From Asterias amurensis (lineage: Eukaryota; Echinodermata; Asteroidea; Forcipulatida; Asteriidae), in assembly GCF_032118995.1 (NCBI RefSeq), contig NC_092660.1:18834501-18898500 (forward strand): DNA of 64,000 nt. Reading direction: 5' to 3'. Shown here in pieces: positions 43,348 to 53,826 of this stretch. Every line of letters begins with the position of its first letter. Position 1 is the stretch's first letter. The notes beneath the pieces were generated by a model. It saw only the letters and a program-made list of their open reading frames with translations, made no database searches and was not told where the DNA came from. The position numbers were made by a program, and so were the translations under genes.

Positions 43348-44559
43348 TCTATTGTCACATCACATTGTTAGGTTGTGATCATAAGTAGTCAACACGGTCA
43401 GAACAAAAACGAATATTCCTTTGTAATCAGATTACATCAACAATGTAAGAACCTGCTCGCTACCATGTATTTTTAGTGAACATTCATTTGGAATTAGAAC
43501 TAGAATATGATTATGTACAAACCTGCTTCTATATAAATTGCTTTAAAAAAATTCAGATTAAAAATATTGATAAGATTTTGAGTCAAATAAAATGTAATCG
43601 GAAAACATGAATATGTACATACCTGCTTGATATGAATACATTTGCACTTTTAAAAGTGTTTTCATTTGTAATCAGATTGTTTAAATAATATGTATGAACC
43701 TGCCTGATATGAATAAATTAGCATTTTTAAACGATTTCTGTTTGTAATCAAGTTGTATGAATATTTATGAGCCTGCTGGATTTGAATAAACTAATGACGA
43801 GTGACCGACATCAATACATGGTATCTTACACGTCCATCTCATTCAGGAAAGTAATTATAAGGACCTCACTGCCCCAACACTTATGGTTAACACTCCTCCT
43901 ACAAAAAGAATGATTCCTTTCATTTTGTTATTTTAAAATAATACCGAGGACTTTGTTTGAGCTAATAATGAACAATTTTTAACAATCTTCAAAAGTTTTG
44001 TTGAGGCCAAATGAACGGCATTTCTTTTTCATCAAACTGTTCATTCTGTAAGAAAAGAAAAACATTAATCAGGATTTAGGACCCTTTTTGGCACCGTTGG
44101 CGGCGTACGTGTTTGTGATGGGATACATGTACATGTACCCGGAACTGAACTCTTAGACTTTTTCCAAATCAGTTTTGTGCTATTCTGGGAAATCTATGAC
44201 GTCACAATACTCATCTAAATATGGATCACGCTCTTTGAGAGTGCTCAGTAAGAATATAAGTGAGTTCTTTACCCAAAAAATCGCACATATCAAAGCGACT
44301 GGAGGACTGTAAAATGACGGTTTAAAAGGGCAACATTTGTCAAACTATTTGACTTGATTCTTCGGTTTCAAACCATCCTACTAATATGAAGAAAATTACA
44401 TTAATGGCAAGAAATACGTCAATTATTTTGGTGTTTTGGGGCATGTTCTAGAATTAGTTGAACTCACTGTGACATTGTGACCCTTATTGTTAAACTTGTT
44501 GTCGTAAAAATGAAAACCCAGAGTTTAGGTATTGTTGAAGTTCATTGCCGTGTCGTGCT

Positions 44560-44676
44560 CAGTATAAGGAAGTACAACCATGTACCGTTAAACGTACATT
44601 AAATCACTATTACATTGAGCTGTGTGTGAATGTGGGAATGATTTAATAGCAACTTAATAAACTTAGATTCAATACG
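44560..44676 (+). promoter_or_regulatory. 5' flank of IgR5 with a 46-base deletion
   Basis: The conserved segment between GTGTGTGAA(C/T)GTGGGA and ATGATTTAATAGCAACTT, which holds ATTCTACTTCATGCATTTCC in other members, is missing here; the junction is at about 44636-44637 with GGA microhomology. If the segment is part of the core promoter, IgR5 expression would differ. Confidence 0.55.
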
Positions 44677-45981
44677 ATGGATGGAAGGATCTCGATGTAT
44701 GTTTTGCTGGTGTGTGTTTGGTGTTCACTTGATGCAGGCGGATTCCTGATGGTTGTCACTGCTCAACCAACAGCGTATGCGGAGATCTTAACACCAGAGG
44801 CTGATCGTAAGGAGGGCGGGCAGGTTGATATGAGGTGTACCGCTACAAACCTCGAGTCGGATTACATCGTGGAGTGGGCAACTGAACATCCAAAACAGAG
44901 CTTGAGATGGGGTGATGTCACTGTTTTTAACAGCGTTTGGCGATTCATCTTCGGTACATCGGGTGTGAATACTCAAACAGTTGTTCAAGACTTTACCATC
45001 ACCAATGTGCAGAGGGCCGATACTGATGAATATGTGTGTAATGTCAATTACCGAATACAGGGTGGAGGCTACACCATCGTAGCCTCATCCAGTGTAACAC
45101 TTTCAGTGTTATACTTCCCCAGTGCGTCCTTCCCTATGTGCTCTCCTGCTGGACCCATTACAGTAGACGCTGGGACAGAGTTAGATATGAGTTGTTCATC
45201 TGAGAGCAGTCACGGAACAGTCACAATGACGATTAATCCCACAATACAGAATTCTAGATACACCAACTGGGCATCAGTTATCAACGATGATAGCGATACA
45301 GTCGTAAGGACATCAGATTTGACAGTGGATGATGTTGATAATGGTGTTGCATTCGACTGCTTCATATCATCCATGTATTTCGCCGGTATGAAACGTACAT
45401 GTCAATTCGGACCAATTACAGTGAGGAACACCTTGACAATACCCTTGACAGAACCCACAACATCATCTACGTCAACATCATCTACAGCAGGATCAACGAG
45501 ACCATCGACTGGAAATCCTACTCCATCTACAGGGAACGAGGTTACTCCAACCTCCACAACTGTGTCTAGCCCAAGCTCATCTGATGCAGCCCCATCTTCA
45601 ACTCCATGGATTGTAGCTTTCATAGTTGTCTTAGTCCTCGCTGTTACATTCTTCGTGACCAACATTATTCTCATCCTTCGTGACGTCAAACAGAAACGTC
45701 TGATAAAAAGACTTAGATCTGAGAAAGAACCCCGAGACACCCAACCCGATCCCTACATGGAGCTGCAGCCAACGGAGGACAAGAATCGCGTCTACACGGA
45801 ACCCACTACGACTGAAGAGACAATTCGAACACAACATACCTACTACCAACCAGTTGAGGTAGAGAATGGCAGCCCAGAGTATGACTACGCTCGTCCAGAG
45901 GGCAGCACCAACACCAGCTATGAAGCGGTCAGAGTGCCACAGAGTTCAGCTGAGAAGCAGTATCAGAACACCAACAAATAG
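44677..45981 (+). CDS. IgR5: two-Ig membrane receptor
   Basis: Intronless, 434 residues. Same plan as IgR3: signal peptide, V-like Ig, second Ig with four cysteines, Ser/Thr stalk, membrane helix, tyrosine tail (PYMEL, VYTEP, TYYQP, YDYARP, TSYEAV, QYQNT). The last site is YQNT rather than YQNI but still has Asn at +2. Oddities: the framework NNNGRF of the first Ig is NSVWRF; the second-Ig glycosylation site reads NWA; the membrane helix contains Thr-Asn (FFVTNIILIL) where others have only aliphatic residues. A polar residue there can support pairing with a partner chain, but that is speculation. The 5' flank lacks about 46 bases present in the others. The 3' flank is of the IgR2/3/8 type. 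Confidence 0.89.
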   Translation: MDGRISMYVLLVCVWCSLDAGGFLMVVTAQPTAYAEILTPEADRKEGGQVDMRCTATNLESDYIVEWATEHPKQSLRWGDVTVFNSVWRFIFGTSGVNTQTVVQDFTITNVQRADTDEYVCNVNYRIQGGGYTIVASSSVTLSVLYFPSASFPMCSPAGPITVDAGTELDMSCSSESSHGTVTMTINPTIQNSRYTNWASVINDDSDTVVRTSDLTVDDVDNGVAFDCFISSMYFAGMKRTCQFGPITVRNTLTIPLTEPTTSSTSTSSTAGSTRPSTGNPTPSTGNEVTPTSTTVSSPSSSDAAPSSTPWIVAFIVVLVLAVTFFVTNIILILRDVKQKRLIKRLRSEKEPRDTQPDPYMELQPTEDKNRVYTEPTTTEETIRTQHTYYQPVEVENGSPEYDYARPEGSTNTSYEAVRVPQSSAEKQYQNTNK

Positions 45982-47344
45982 ACACATGAGTACCATCATC
46001 ATCAGGTTTACTGTAGAAACTGGAGTGTTCGAATGTACACCATGGGTAATGTCCCTTAAAGATAAAACATGGGGAAAATTACACAAAGTGGGGTTTAAAT
46101 AACACTTATTTCTGCGGAAACATTTACATTGGCGTTAACCTCTTTTGGTGATTACTTTGATGTGACGACACCCTTGGTGTCAATTTGACACCCCAGTTGT
46201 TGCAGTGTACATAAAAACCATAGTTGTACAATATTCGAGACGACACTCACTCAGAGGGTTCAGATAATTTACAGAGTACTTTGTTGACAACGTTTTCGAA
46301 AAGCTACAATAAAAACGTCCATTTTTGGAAGAGAGGACAATTTCTATTGTTCTCTATGGATTTCATAAACGAACCTCCTATATATAAATAAATAACTGAC
46401 AACAATAGTAAACTATCATTGATCTATTTGATAGATATTGATTTTGATACTATTTTGAAATACATGTACACCTTGATTTACCCAAATTTAAGATACAAAA
46501 ACTCATTAACAACAAATTATACAATACGATTCAAAGGCGTGTATACTCGTTGTAAAATGTTTGCAAATGCATTTATGATTATAAAAAAAGTATTGTTCAA
46601 GAAAGTTATTTGTCGAACTTATGTTCATGCTATTTTATGTATTTATAGTAACGCTAAACATTGAATCAATGTGATTCGTGCAAGTTAAGGTTAAGGAGCT
46701 GTGTGGCTTTATCATCAAATAAATATGATACGGATGGAGTGTGCACGTACAGTAACCGTGTGTGAGTTCCATGTACAGCTCAATGTACAAATGATTTAAT
46801 AAAGGAATCAATGTGTGGTGAAGAGGTTTTCAACTAGTGGTTTAGTCCCAACGAGGCCTGGTTCTTGATAATTTTACCGAGACGAAGTCGAGGTAATTTA
46901 TCAAGAACCAGGCCTCGGCGGGTTTAAACCACTAGTTGAAAACCGATTCAACACACTTTGATTCCCATTCATAAAAACCTTTTCGGTCAAAAAATATCAA
47001 CACTTTTGGTCAAAAAGTAAAATAAATGCACAAATTATAATTGTTCAATGATTTCTTTCAACACAACACCCCTCTAGCTATGAAATAGTAAGGCCCTCCG
47101 CCGCCCTCGGGTAAACAACTCCTTATAAGGGAATGCTGTGCGCGTCGCGCGTATCGTGTGATGTGGCACAACTGTCCCGGTCGTCGCTCTCGACCAATAG
47201 GAATGAAGAAACTGTCTTATAAGAACAGGTGCAAGCTCACGTGTCACGCCCATGTTTCAACACTTTTGACTGGTCACAAACAAAGGTTTATACACACCCA
47301 CGTGACGCGCTCTCCACCAATAGGAATAGCGAAACTGTCTGAGG
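45982..47344. other. 3' flank of IgR5 and unique DNA up to a relict receptor flank
   Basis: 45982-46800 matches, inverted, the 3' flank of IgR3 and IgR8 (GACACCCTTGGTGTCAATTTGACACC, CTCTATGGATTTCATAAACG). Then come a hairpin element (46806-46966) and about 380 bases of unique sequence with no gene recognised. Confidence 0.65.
46806..46966. mobile_element. Palindromic MITE
   Basis: Ends AATCAATGTGTGGTGAAGAGG and, on the far side, GATTCAACACACTTTGATT. The arm TTTTCAACTAGTGGTTTAG and inner GGCCTGGTTCTTGATAA pair with their complements. Single copy in the window. Confidence 0.8.
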
Positions 47345-47899
47345 TATTTATGAATGTACGTTTAACGATAAATGGTTGTACTTCCTTAATATTCTGAGCA
47401 CCACACGCAAATGAACTTCAACAATAAAACAACTCTGGGTTTTCATTTTTACGGTAACAAGTTTAACAATAAAGGTCGCATTGCCGCAGTTCAACTGATT
47501 CAAGAACATGCCCCAAACCAACAAAATTAATGACGTAGATTATTCAACATAATTGTTTCCATTTTCTTCGTATTAGTAAGATGGTTTAAACCAGAATAAT
47601 CAAGTCAAATATAATGTTTGACAATACTTGTCATTTTATACCGTTATGTAACAGGCTTTCAGTCGCTTGTGCTATTTTTTGTGGCAGGAACTTATTAAAA
47701 TTCTCACTGGGTGCTCTCAAAGAGTGTGATCCGAGGATTGTGACGTCATAGATTGCCCAGGGTAGCACAAAACTAGTTTTGAAAATGCCTGATAGATCAT
47801 TTCAGGGTATAGATGTTGATGTATCCCATCAATAAATCACAAACACGCCACCAACGGTCCCAACAGGGTCCTAAATCGTGATTAATATTTGCCTTCTTT

Positions 47900-48205
47900 T
47901 TAAAGACACTATGATGGACGCTTTTGGTAATATTGTCAAAAACCAGTCTTCACTCACTTGGTGTATCTCAACATGACCAAAAAAAACTTTGATTTTGGTA
48001 CTCAAAATCTAAATATGAGGTCTCGAAACCAAATTCAAATATTTTACTGGAATATTAGTTCTTTCTCGAAAACTACGTTTACTTCAGATGGAGCCGTTTC
48101 TCACAATGTTTTATACTATCAACAGCTCTCCATTGATTGTTACCAAATATGTTTTTATGCTAACAATGCTTTTGAGTAATTACCAATAGTGTCCAGTGCC
48201 TTTAA
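47900..48205. mobile_element. TTAA-type MITE, internally shortened, shared with 39474-39863
   Basis: TTAA at both ends. Same position relative to flanking spacer as 39474-39863. Shorter by about 85 bases owing to loss of interior sequence. Confidence 0.7.
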
Positions 48206-48684
48206 TACAAACAAAATATTTTAGTAAACATTCTTCAGAGCAGTATGAGTGTTATTAATTTAACTGTCATTCAAAACGAACACAATGATCACATACACTA
48301 GACAGGAATATTGGATAGAGGGCGCACTCTGCCGCTGTGTCAACGTAACGATAAATTGGGGAGGGGAATTTTGCATCAGAAGCACACCACGACAATGCCA
48401 CAATCTCACGATTCGGTCGAATTGACTCGATGGCGAATCAATTATCTAAATGACATTATTGGTTGTACATAGTGTAATTAAAGACATAAACAATACCTTG
48501 TTTGCTTGAGGGCCTACTGTTGGAAAACGTTCACGTTGCACACTTCCATTAACTGAAATGAGGGGAAAAGGTAACAGTTTTTCTTTCTGCTGGCGAACTA
48601 CATAGTTCTAATCTGCGTGTGTACAACTTTCTTTGCTGATTGAAGTAAATACCATTCGTTTTGGTATTACCCATAATATACACA

Positions 48685-48965
48685 GATTATGTAACCACTG
48701 AATACTCAGTACTTTCCCGGGTTCTGTGAACAAAATCACAGGCATAGTACTCAGGTGGGATTCAAACCCACGACCTTTCCAATTCTAGAGTCAGTGTCAT
48801 TCCAACTAGACCACCGAGATTGCCCGGTAGCTAGAGGACATGCAGTTCGAATCATATGTGGTAGCAGCGGGCACTCCAACGAATTTATAGATGTTAAATT
48901 TGCATCGGGTATGAAGAAAATTAATTTTGGTCTCACCCATACACACCGAGAAAATATTATTAATT
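48685..48965 (-). mobile_element. tRNA-derived SINE, sister of 39965-40230
   Basis: Same head and body as 39965-40230, with GGTGGGATTCAAACCCACGACC in place of the intact B box, showing decay after duplication. Confidence 0.65.
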
Positions 48966-49425
48966 TTTTCCAATAAATCTCCTCTCTCGTATAATCTTAC
49001 TGTGTTGGCATCTCTTCAAATGTTTCTTTCAACCATTATTTGTTTGGAACTTTAAGAAGTTGCAATCAGTCGGTTTGTGGTCGTGCAGTATTTCAATGTC
49101 ATGATATGGGCGAGTTGCGGTATGGTTGTTCATAAATAACTGTTCTAGATTCAGTTGAACTGTGACGTTATAATCCTTTTTGTCAAACATGTCTGGATAA
49201 AATGAAATTCATGAATTGTGTTATTGTTGAAGTTCATTGGCGCGTAGTTATAGCAGGAGGAAGTACAAACCAAGTCGACTTCATCGTTAAATACATGTAC
49301 ATTAAATCACTGTTACATTGAGCTGTATGTGAACGTGGGATCATTCTACTCCATGCATTTCCATCCTTTACCCGTCGTCTCCAGGAATGATTTAATAGCA
49401 ACTTAATAAACTCAGATTCAATACG

Positions 49426-51270
49426 ATGGATGGAAGGATCTCGATGTATGTTTTGCTGGTGTGTGTTTGGTGTTCACTTGATGCAGGCGGATTCCTGATG
49501 GTTGTCACTGCTCAACCAACAGTGTCTGCGGTGATCTTAACACCAGAGGCTGATCGTAAGGACGGCGGGCAGGTTAAAATGAGATGTACCGCTACAAACC
49601 TCGTCTCGGATCATATCGTGGAGTGGAGGACTGAAGATCCAAAACAGACACTGAGATGGGGTGAAAGTACTGTTTTTAGCAACAATGGACGATTCATCTT
49701 CGATACATCGGTAGGTGTGAATACTCAAACAGTTGTTCAAGACTTTACCATCACCAATGTGCAGAGGTCCGATACTGATCAATATGTGTGTAATGTCAAT
49801 GACCCAATGCAGGGTGGAGGCAACAACATCGTAGCCACATCCAATGTAACACTTTCAGTGTTATACTTCCCCAATGCGTCCTTCCCTATGTGCTCTCCTG
49901 CTGAACCCATTACAGTAGACGCTGGGACAGAGTTAGATATGAGGTGTTCATCTGAGAGCAGTCACGGAACAGTCACAATGACGATCAATCCCACTATACA
50001 GACTTCTAGATACACCAACTGGACATCAGTAATCAACGATGATAACGATACAGTCGTAAGGACATTATATTTGAAAGTGGATGATGCTGACAATGGTGTT
50101 GCATTCGAATGCTTCATATCATCAATGTATTTCGCGGGTATGCAACGTACATGTAAAGTCGGACCAATTACAGTGAGGAACACCGTGACAATAAAAATAA
50201 CAGAACCAACAACAACGTCCAAGACTTCGTCCAGTCCTGCCGCCATTGCCGGAGTAGTCGCTGGGGGAGTCGCTGCATTTCTTCTCCTCGTAATCCTGAT
50301 CCTTTTTATTTACTGTAAACGACGCTCCGGCAACCCGGATCCCAAATCGGAACAGTTCAATGCAGACATCAACCAAACAAGTACTGACTTGACACTAGAT
50401 AGACTTGAGCAGTCTCAGGTCAGTTTCAACGAGTATGGAGATCTTGACTCAATACAGCATGGATTACAGGATAACATCATATATGTCCCATCCCCGAGCC
50501 CAATATCCGGACCAGGTGAGTCTTATGCTGGCACTTTGCCGGTACAAACAGCTGAGACGATTGATCCAAGTCTAATTTATGCAAAACCAATCCGTACCAA
50601 AACTCAAAAGACTGCACGTGAATTGAAGAGGCAACTGTCAGACCCCAACGATAACCCTACAACTGATCAGAGTTACAACAATCCTGCATTTGATTGTAAT
50701 GTCTCTGGTGGAACAACAACGCCCTATTGGGACGACTCACCCACTCCCACACCGGCGGCATCGGTTAGACCAACTCGACCTATTAAACCCACACCATATA
50801 AACCCAACCCGTCACAGCGTAACACATTGGGTAGGCCTAACAATGACAATCCTGTAATTGAGTCAAGTGTCTCTGATGGAACAACAACGCCCTCTGGAGT
50901 CGACTTATCCACATCAACCAAACCGATTGCATTAGTCAGACCAACTCGACCTAGTAAGCCCAGACCCTATAAGCCCAAGCCAGCAGAGCGTATGAGTGAC
51001 GCCCCGAGTACCCACAACGACCGGATGCCACCCTCTCCCCCACCCCTGACAAGCGTCAATGACGGTACCCCTATGGAAAACACCGACGATTCTCCTTATG
51101 CCCAAGACTCCGTACCCATGAGACAGCAGAGTAGTCATGGCAACCCAGCATCTGAGGATCACATTGTCTATGCTGATTTGGATCTGCAATCAGATGAGAT
51201 TCAAGATGGCGGACACCACCCTCACCCAGCATCTGAAGCAGTGCTGTACTCGAGTGTAATGATGAACTAA
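49426..51270 (+). CDS. IgR6: two-Ig membrane receptor with ITIM tail
   Basis: Intronless, 614 residues. Residues 1-263 match the family (signal peptide, V-like Ig Cys54/Cys122, second Ig Cys174/Cys229 plus outer pair, NWT site). After RNTVTI the sequence changes completely: a short stalk; a different membrane helix about 272-296 (AGVVAGGVAAFLLLVILILF); then a 318-residue tail. The tail has YGDL, IIYVPS, LIYAKP and SYNNP sites; two related segments of about 60 residues each with a TTTP run and RPTRPxKPxPYKP (SH3-ligand type); and at the end two canonical ITIMs, IVYADL (Tyr582) and VLYSSV (Tyr608), 26 residues apart as in SHP-1/2-recruiting receptors. An inhibitory role is inferred. The usual YMEL, ITSM-like and YQNI sites are absent. 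Homology to the family flank resumes near 52.1 kb. Confidence 0.9.
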   Translation: MDGRISMYVLLVCVWCSLDAGGFLMVVTAQPTVSAVILTPEADRKDGGQVKMRCTATNLVSDHIVEWRTEDPKQTLRWGESTVFSNNGRFIFDTSVGVNTQTVVQDFTITNVQRSDTDQYVCNVNDPMQGGGNNIVATSNVTLSVLYFPNASFPMCSPAEPITVDAGTELDMRCSSESSHGTVTMTINPTIQTSRYTNWTSVINDDNDTVVRTLYLKVDDADNGVAFECFISSMYFAGMQRTCKVGPITVRNTVTIKITEPTTTSKTSSSPAAIAGVVAGGVAAFLLLVILILFIYCKRRSGNPDPKSEQFNADINQTSTDLTLDRLEQSQVSFNEYGDLDSIQHGLQDNIIYVPSPSPISGPGESYAGTLPVQTAETIDPSLIYAKPIRTKTQKTARELKRQLSDPNDNPTTDQSYNNPAFDCNVSGGTTTPYWDDSPTPTPAASVRPTRPIKPTPYKPNPSQRNTLGRPNNDNPVIESSVSDGTTTPSGVDLSTSTKPIALVRPTRPSKPRPYKPKPAERMSDAPSTHNDRMPPSPPPLTSVNDGTPMENTDDSPYAQDSVPMRQQSSHGNPASEDHIVYADLDLQSDEIQDGGHHPHPASEAVLYSSVMMN

Positions 51271-51331
51271 CATTGATATATTTGATATGTATCGTAGAAT
51301 GAGAAAGACTCTGCCCTTCTCCTTGTCACCT

Positions 51332-51592
51332 CGGCCCAATTTCATAGAGCTGCTAAGAACAACAAAATTGCTTAGCATGAAATTTCTTCCTTGATTAAAA
51401 CAGGACTACCAACCAAATTTCTACCTGTTGCATATTGCTTGTTACTGGTATGGCGCAGCTGTTGTTTGCTTATCCTGAAAAACACATGGAAATTTGGTTG
51501 ATAATCCTGTTTTTATCAACGAAGACATTTTATGCTTTGTAAATTTGTGTGCTTAGCAGCTCTATGAAATTGTGCCCAGGTCCGGTATTCTC
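51332..51592. mobile_element. MITE, GGCCCAATTTCATAGAGC family
   Basis: Ends CGGCCCAATTTCATAGAGCTGC and GCAGCTCTATGAAATTGTGCCC are inverted complements. The interior has inverted TTTGGTTG(A/G)T and AAACAGGA segments. It lies about 60 bases after the IgR6 stop, inside the segment unique to IgR6. Confidence 0.8.
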
Positions 51593-52154
51593 TCCCAATC
51601 TCCTCGTACCTTCTCCTATGGCTTGTCAGCTCCTATTTATCCCTTGATTAATCTTCAAATAATTGTGTTCTACATTTCAAAGTTGGCCTCGTTGCTTTTT
51701 AAATGAACATGCATCAATGTTAGAAACTTGAGTTTTCAATCCTTAAATGTAAACATTTTTTTAGAGATATTATTTGGTAATCGTGATGTTATACTACCAC
51801 GGTCTTGAGATCCTATCTGTTAGCAAAGACATTTTCCTGCACACACTTATATAAAGACTAATTTTCATATTAAACATGTACTTGGTTTTATATTGTACCG
51901 ATAACAAAAAATCATAAACTTGTGGTTCTTTTTATAAAACCTTGCCTTGCTGAAAAAGGGGAACCACAACAAAAACTGCAACCTAAGACAATAAAATTTA
52001 ACCCCGTCTCAGGTAAATTGTACTCATTTTTAATACGCTTCTTCGGTAAAAAAAAATATATTAGAAGCGTCAAAAGTTGTCATGATGAACAATACAAATA
52101 TAACTGCATTGGCTTTTATTTCTCAAAATCAAGTGTTTGTATCCCCCGTAACAC

Positions 52155-52215
52155 GCACCTAGCACCACACCCATTGCCACACCCATTGCCACGCTCACTG
52201 CCACACCCCTCTCGA
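52155..52215. repeat. Minisatellite, CCACACCCATTG-type units
   Basis: About five imperfect 12-bp units (CACACCCATTGC). Same array as 42522-42612 and 55764-55930. Confidence 0.75.
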
Positions 52216-52604
52216 TACCATCGCCAAAGGGTGTTCGTCCATGTCCTTTAAGTTTTCCCTCCACAATGTCTGCCTAAATTTCCAAACAGAGTCGTGGTTG
52301 GAAACTTTGCTATTTTGTAGTCACAAAAATTTCACACATGTTGGATTATTTCAATTAAATGAAACTGTACTGTACTGTGGGTTTTAAGGTTTTAAGATTT
52401 TGAAAAACATGTACACTTTGCTTGTATAACCGCATCTAATTCAGAAAAAAATTGATGTTGTAAAAAATAAATACGTTTACACTTTGTGTGAATTGATTGC
52501 AAATGCATCCGTAATTATTCAGAAGAGAAAAGTTACATGTCAAAGTTATGTTTTATGAATAATATATTTTTTACATTAACGCTAAGTCGGTGTGATCGGT
52601 GTTT

Positions 52605-52734
52605 GCTAAAGGAACCGTGTCGTCATGACTAATGTTACGGAGTAGGGAAGGCGCGCCTGCAGTAACTGGTTGATAGATCATAGTTCCATGTACAGCAATG
52701 GCCTGCTTTGACCATGACGACACAGCCCCTTTAA
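52605..52734. mobile_element. MITE, GGGGCTGTGTCGTC family
   Basis: Left end CTAAAGGAACCGTGTCGTCATGA, right end CATGACGACACAGCCCCTTTAA. Positionally equivalent to 43215-43347. Confidence 0.7.
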
Positions 52735-53169
52735 TCTATTGTCACGTCACACTTTTAGGTTTTGATAAAAATAAACAAAAAAGTCAGAACACAAAAAGAA
52801 TAATTTTTTTTGTACTCAGATTGCATCAACAGTGTACGAACCTGCTCGATATGATGTATTTTGTAGTGAATATTCATTTGGAATTATGATAAATGATTAT
52901 GTCTGAACCTGCTTAAGTAAATGAATTACTTAAACATCATTTCAGATTAAAAATAACAAGATTTTGATTAAGATAAATGTAATTGGAAAACATGAATATG
53001 TACGTATATACCTGCTTGATATTAATAAATTTTGCATTTAAAAAATTTGGTATATTGAAATTCTGCTACAGAATTATTGTATAATTTATTTATTTTTTCA
53101 TTAAAATACAATCGAGGACTTTGTATGAGCTAGAACACAAAATACTCTGCCAAAATACTGAACCATTTT

Positions 53170-53600
53170 TTAACAGACTAGATGGTGGTTGAGGACAATG
53201 AACGGCACTTGATCAAGTTTTTTCATTATGTATTTAAAAGGATTAACAATCAGGATTTGTGACCCTGTTGGCACCGTTGGTGGCGTGTTTGTGATTTATT
53301 GATGGGATACATCTATACCCTGAACTGAACTATCTGACATTTTCCAAACTAGTTTTGTGCTACCCTGGGCAATCTATAACGTCACAATCCTCATTCAAAT
53401 ATGGGTCACACTCTGTGAGAGCGCTCAGTGAAATTTTGAATAAATTCTTTAACAAGCAATATCTCACCTACCTGTAATTCTCAAAGCAACTAAAGGGCTG
53501 TAAAAGAGAAACATTTGTAAAACTAATATTTGATTTGATTCTCCAATTTCGAACAATCCTCCTAGTTATATAATGATATATATGCATATCCAGCATATTA
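53170..53600 (+). other. Relict distal 5' flank of a plus-strand receptor
   Basis: Matches 44030-44400 in order and orientation (CCCTGTTGGCACCGTTGGTGGCG, GATGGGATACAT, AGTTTTGTGCTACCCTGGGCAATCTATAACGTCACAA). In IgR4-IgR5 this flank leads to a receptor start about 280-650 bases further on. Here it stops near 53.6 kb and no receptor follows. A lost or rearranged gene is inferred. Confidence 0.6.
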
Positions 53601-53677
53601 TTCTGAGGCTGGATTTGTTGACCGTCCTGTTGTATTTCTCTCAGTAACAGCTTTGTGTACAACACTCCCATAGGCTG

Positions 53678-53826
53678 CAATAGGAGACTTTTGGGACGCT
53701 TGGTGGCAGCAGACTTACCAGGTAAATTTCATTGTTCTCGGTAATGTGCGCGTGCTCAGAGCTACGTAAACAATGGAAATTTACCTGGTAAGTCCTGCCA
53801 CCTAGCGCCTCAAAGTCTCCCATTGA
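53678..53826. mobile_element. Palindromic MITE
   Basis: GGAGACTTTTGGGACGC...GGTGGCAG...ACTTACCAGGTAAATTT is mirrored by AAATTTACCTGGTAAGT...CTGCCACC...GCGCCTCAAAGTCTCC. The flanks CAAT(A)GG and CCATTG also pair. Single copy in the window. Confidence 0.8.

Larger units (their letters stand above)
42060..44676. other. Spacer between IgR4 and IgR5
   Basis: The left part carries the 3' flank type shared with IgR7 and, beyond the swapped tail, IgR6. It includes a CACACCC-type minisatellite (42522-42612) and a GGTTGGAAACTTTGCTATTTTG block. The middle holds a MITE (43215-43347) and several copies of a GAACCTGCT(T/C)GATATGAAT motif (43480-43790). The right part (about 44030-44676) is the reverse complement of 35220-35900, the family distal 5' flank. 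No gene seen. Confidence 0.7.
47345..49425. other. Duplicate of the head-to-head region, with the minus-strand receptor missing
   Basis: From 47345 (GTACGTTTAACGATAAATGGTT) the sequence follows 38930-40703 almost step by step, including the MITE (47900-48205) and SINE (48685-48965), and ends at the IgR6 start. The piece closest to the expected minus-strand start codon and the gene itself are absent to the left. 48230-48670 also matches the distal flank of IgR1. The proximal part (49140-49425) is the probable IgR6 promoter. Confidence 0.65.
51593..53169. other. 3' side of IgR6 and spacer
   Basis: Up to about 52.1 kb the sequence is unique. From there it resembles the 3' flank of IgR4 (CACACCCATTGCCAC minisatellite 52155-52215, GTGGTTGGAAACTTTGCTATTTTG, then CGCATCTAATT and the MITE 52605-52734). 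No gene seen. Confidence 0.6.
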
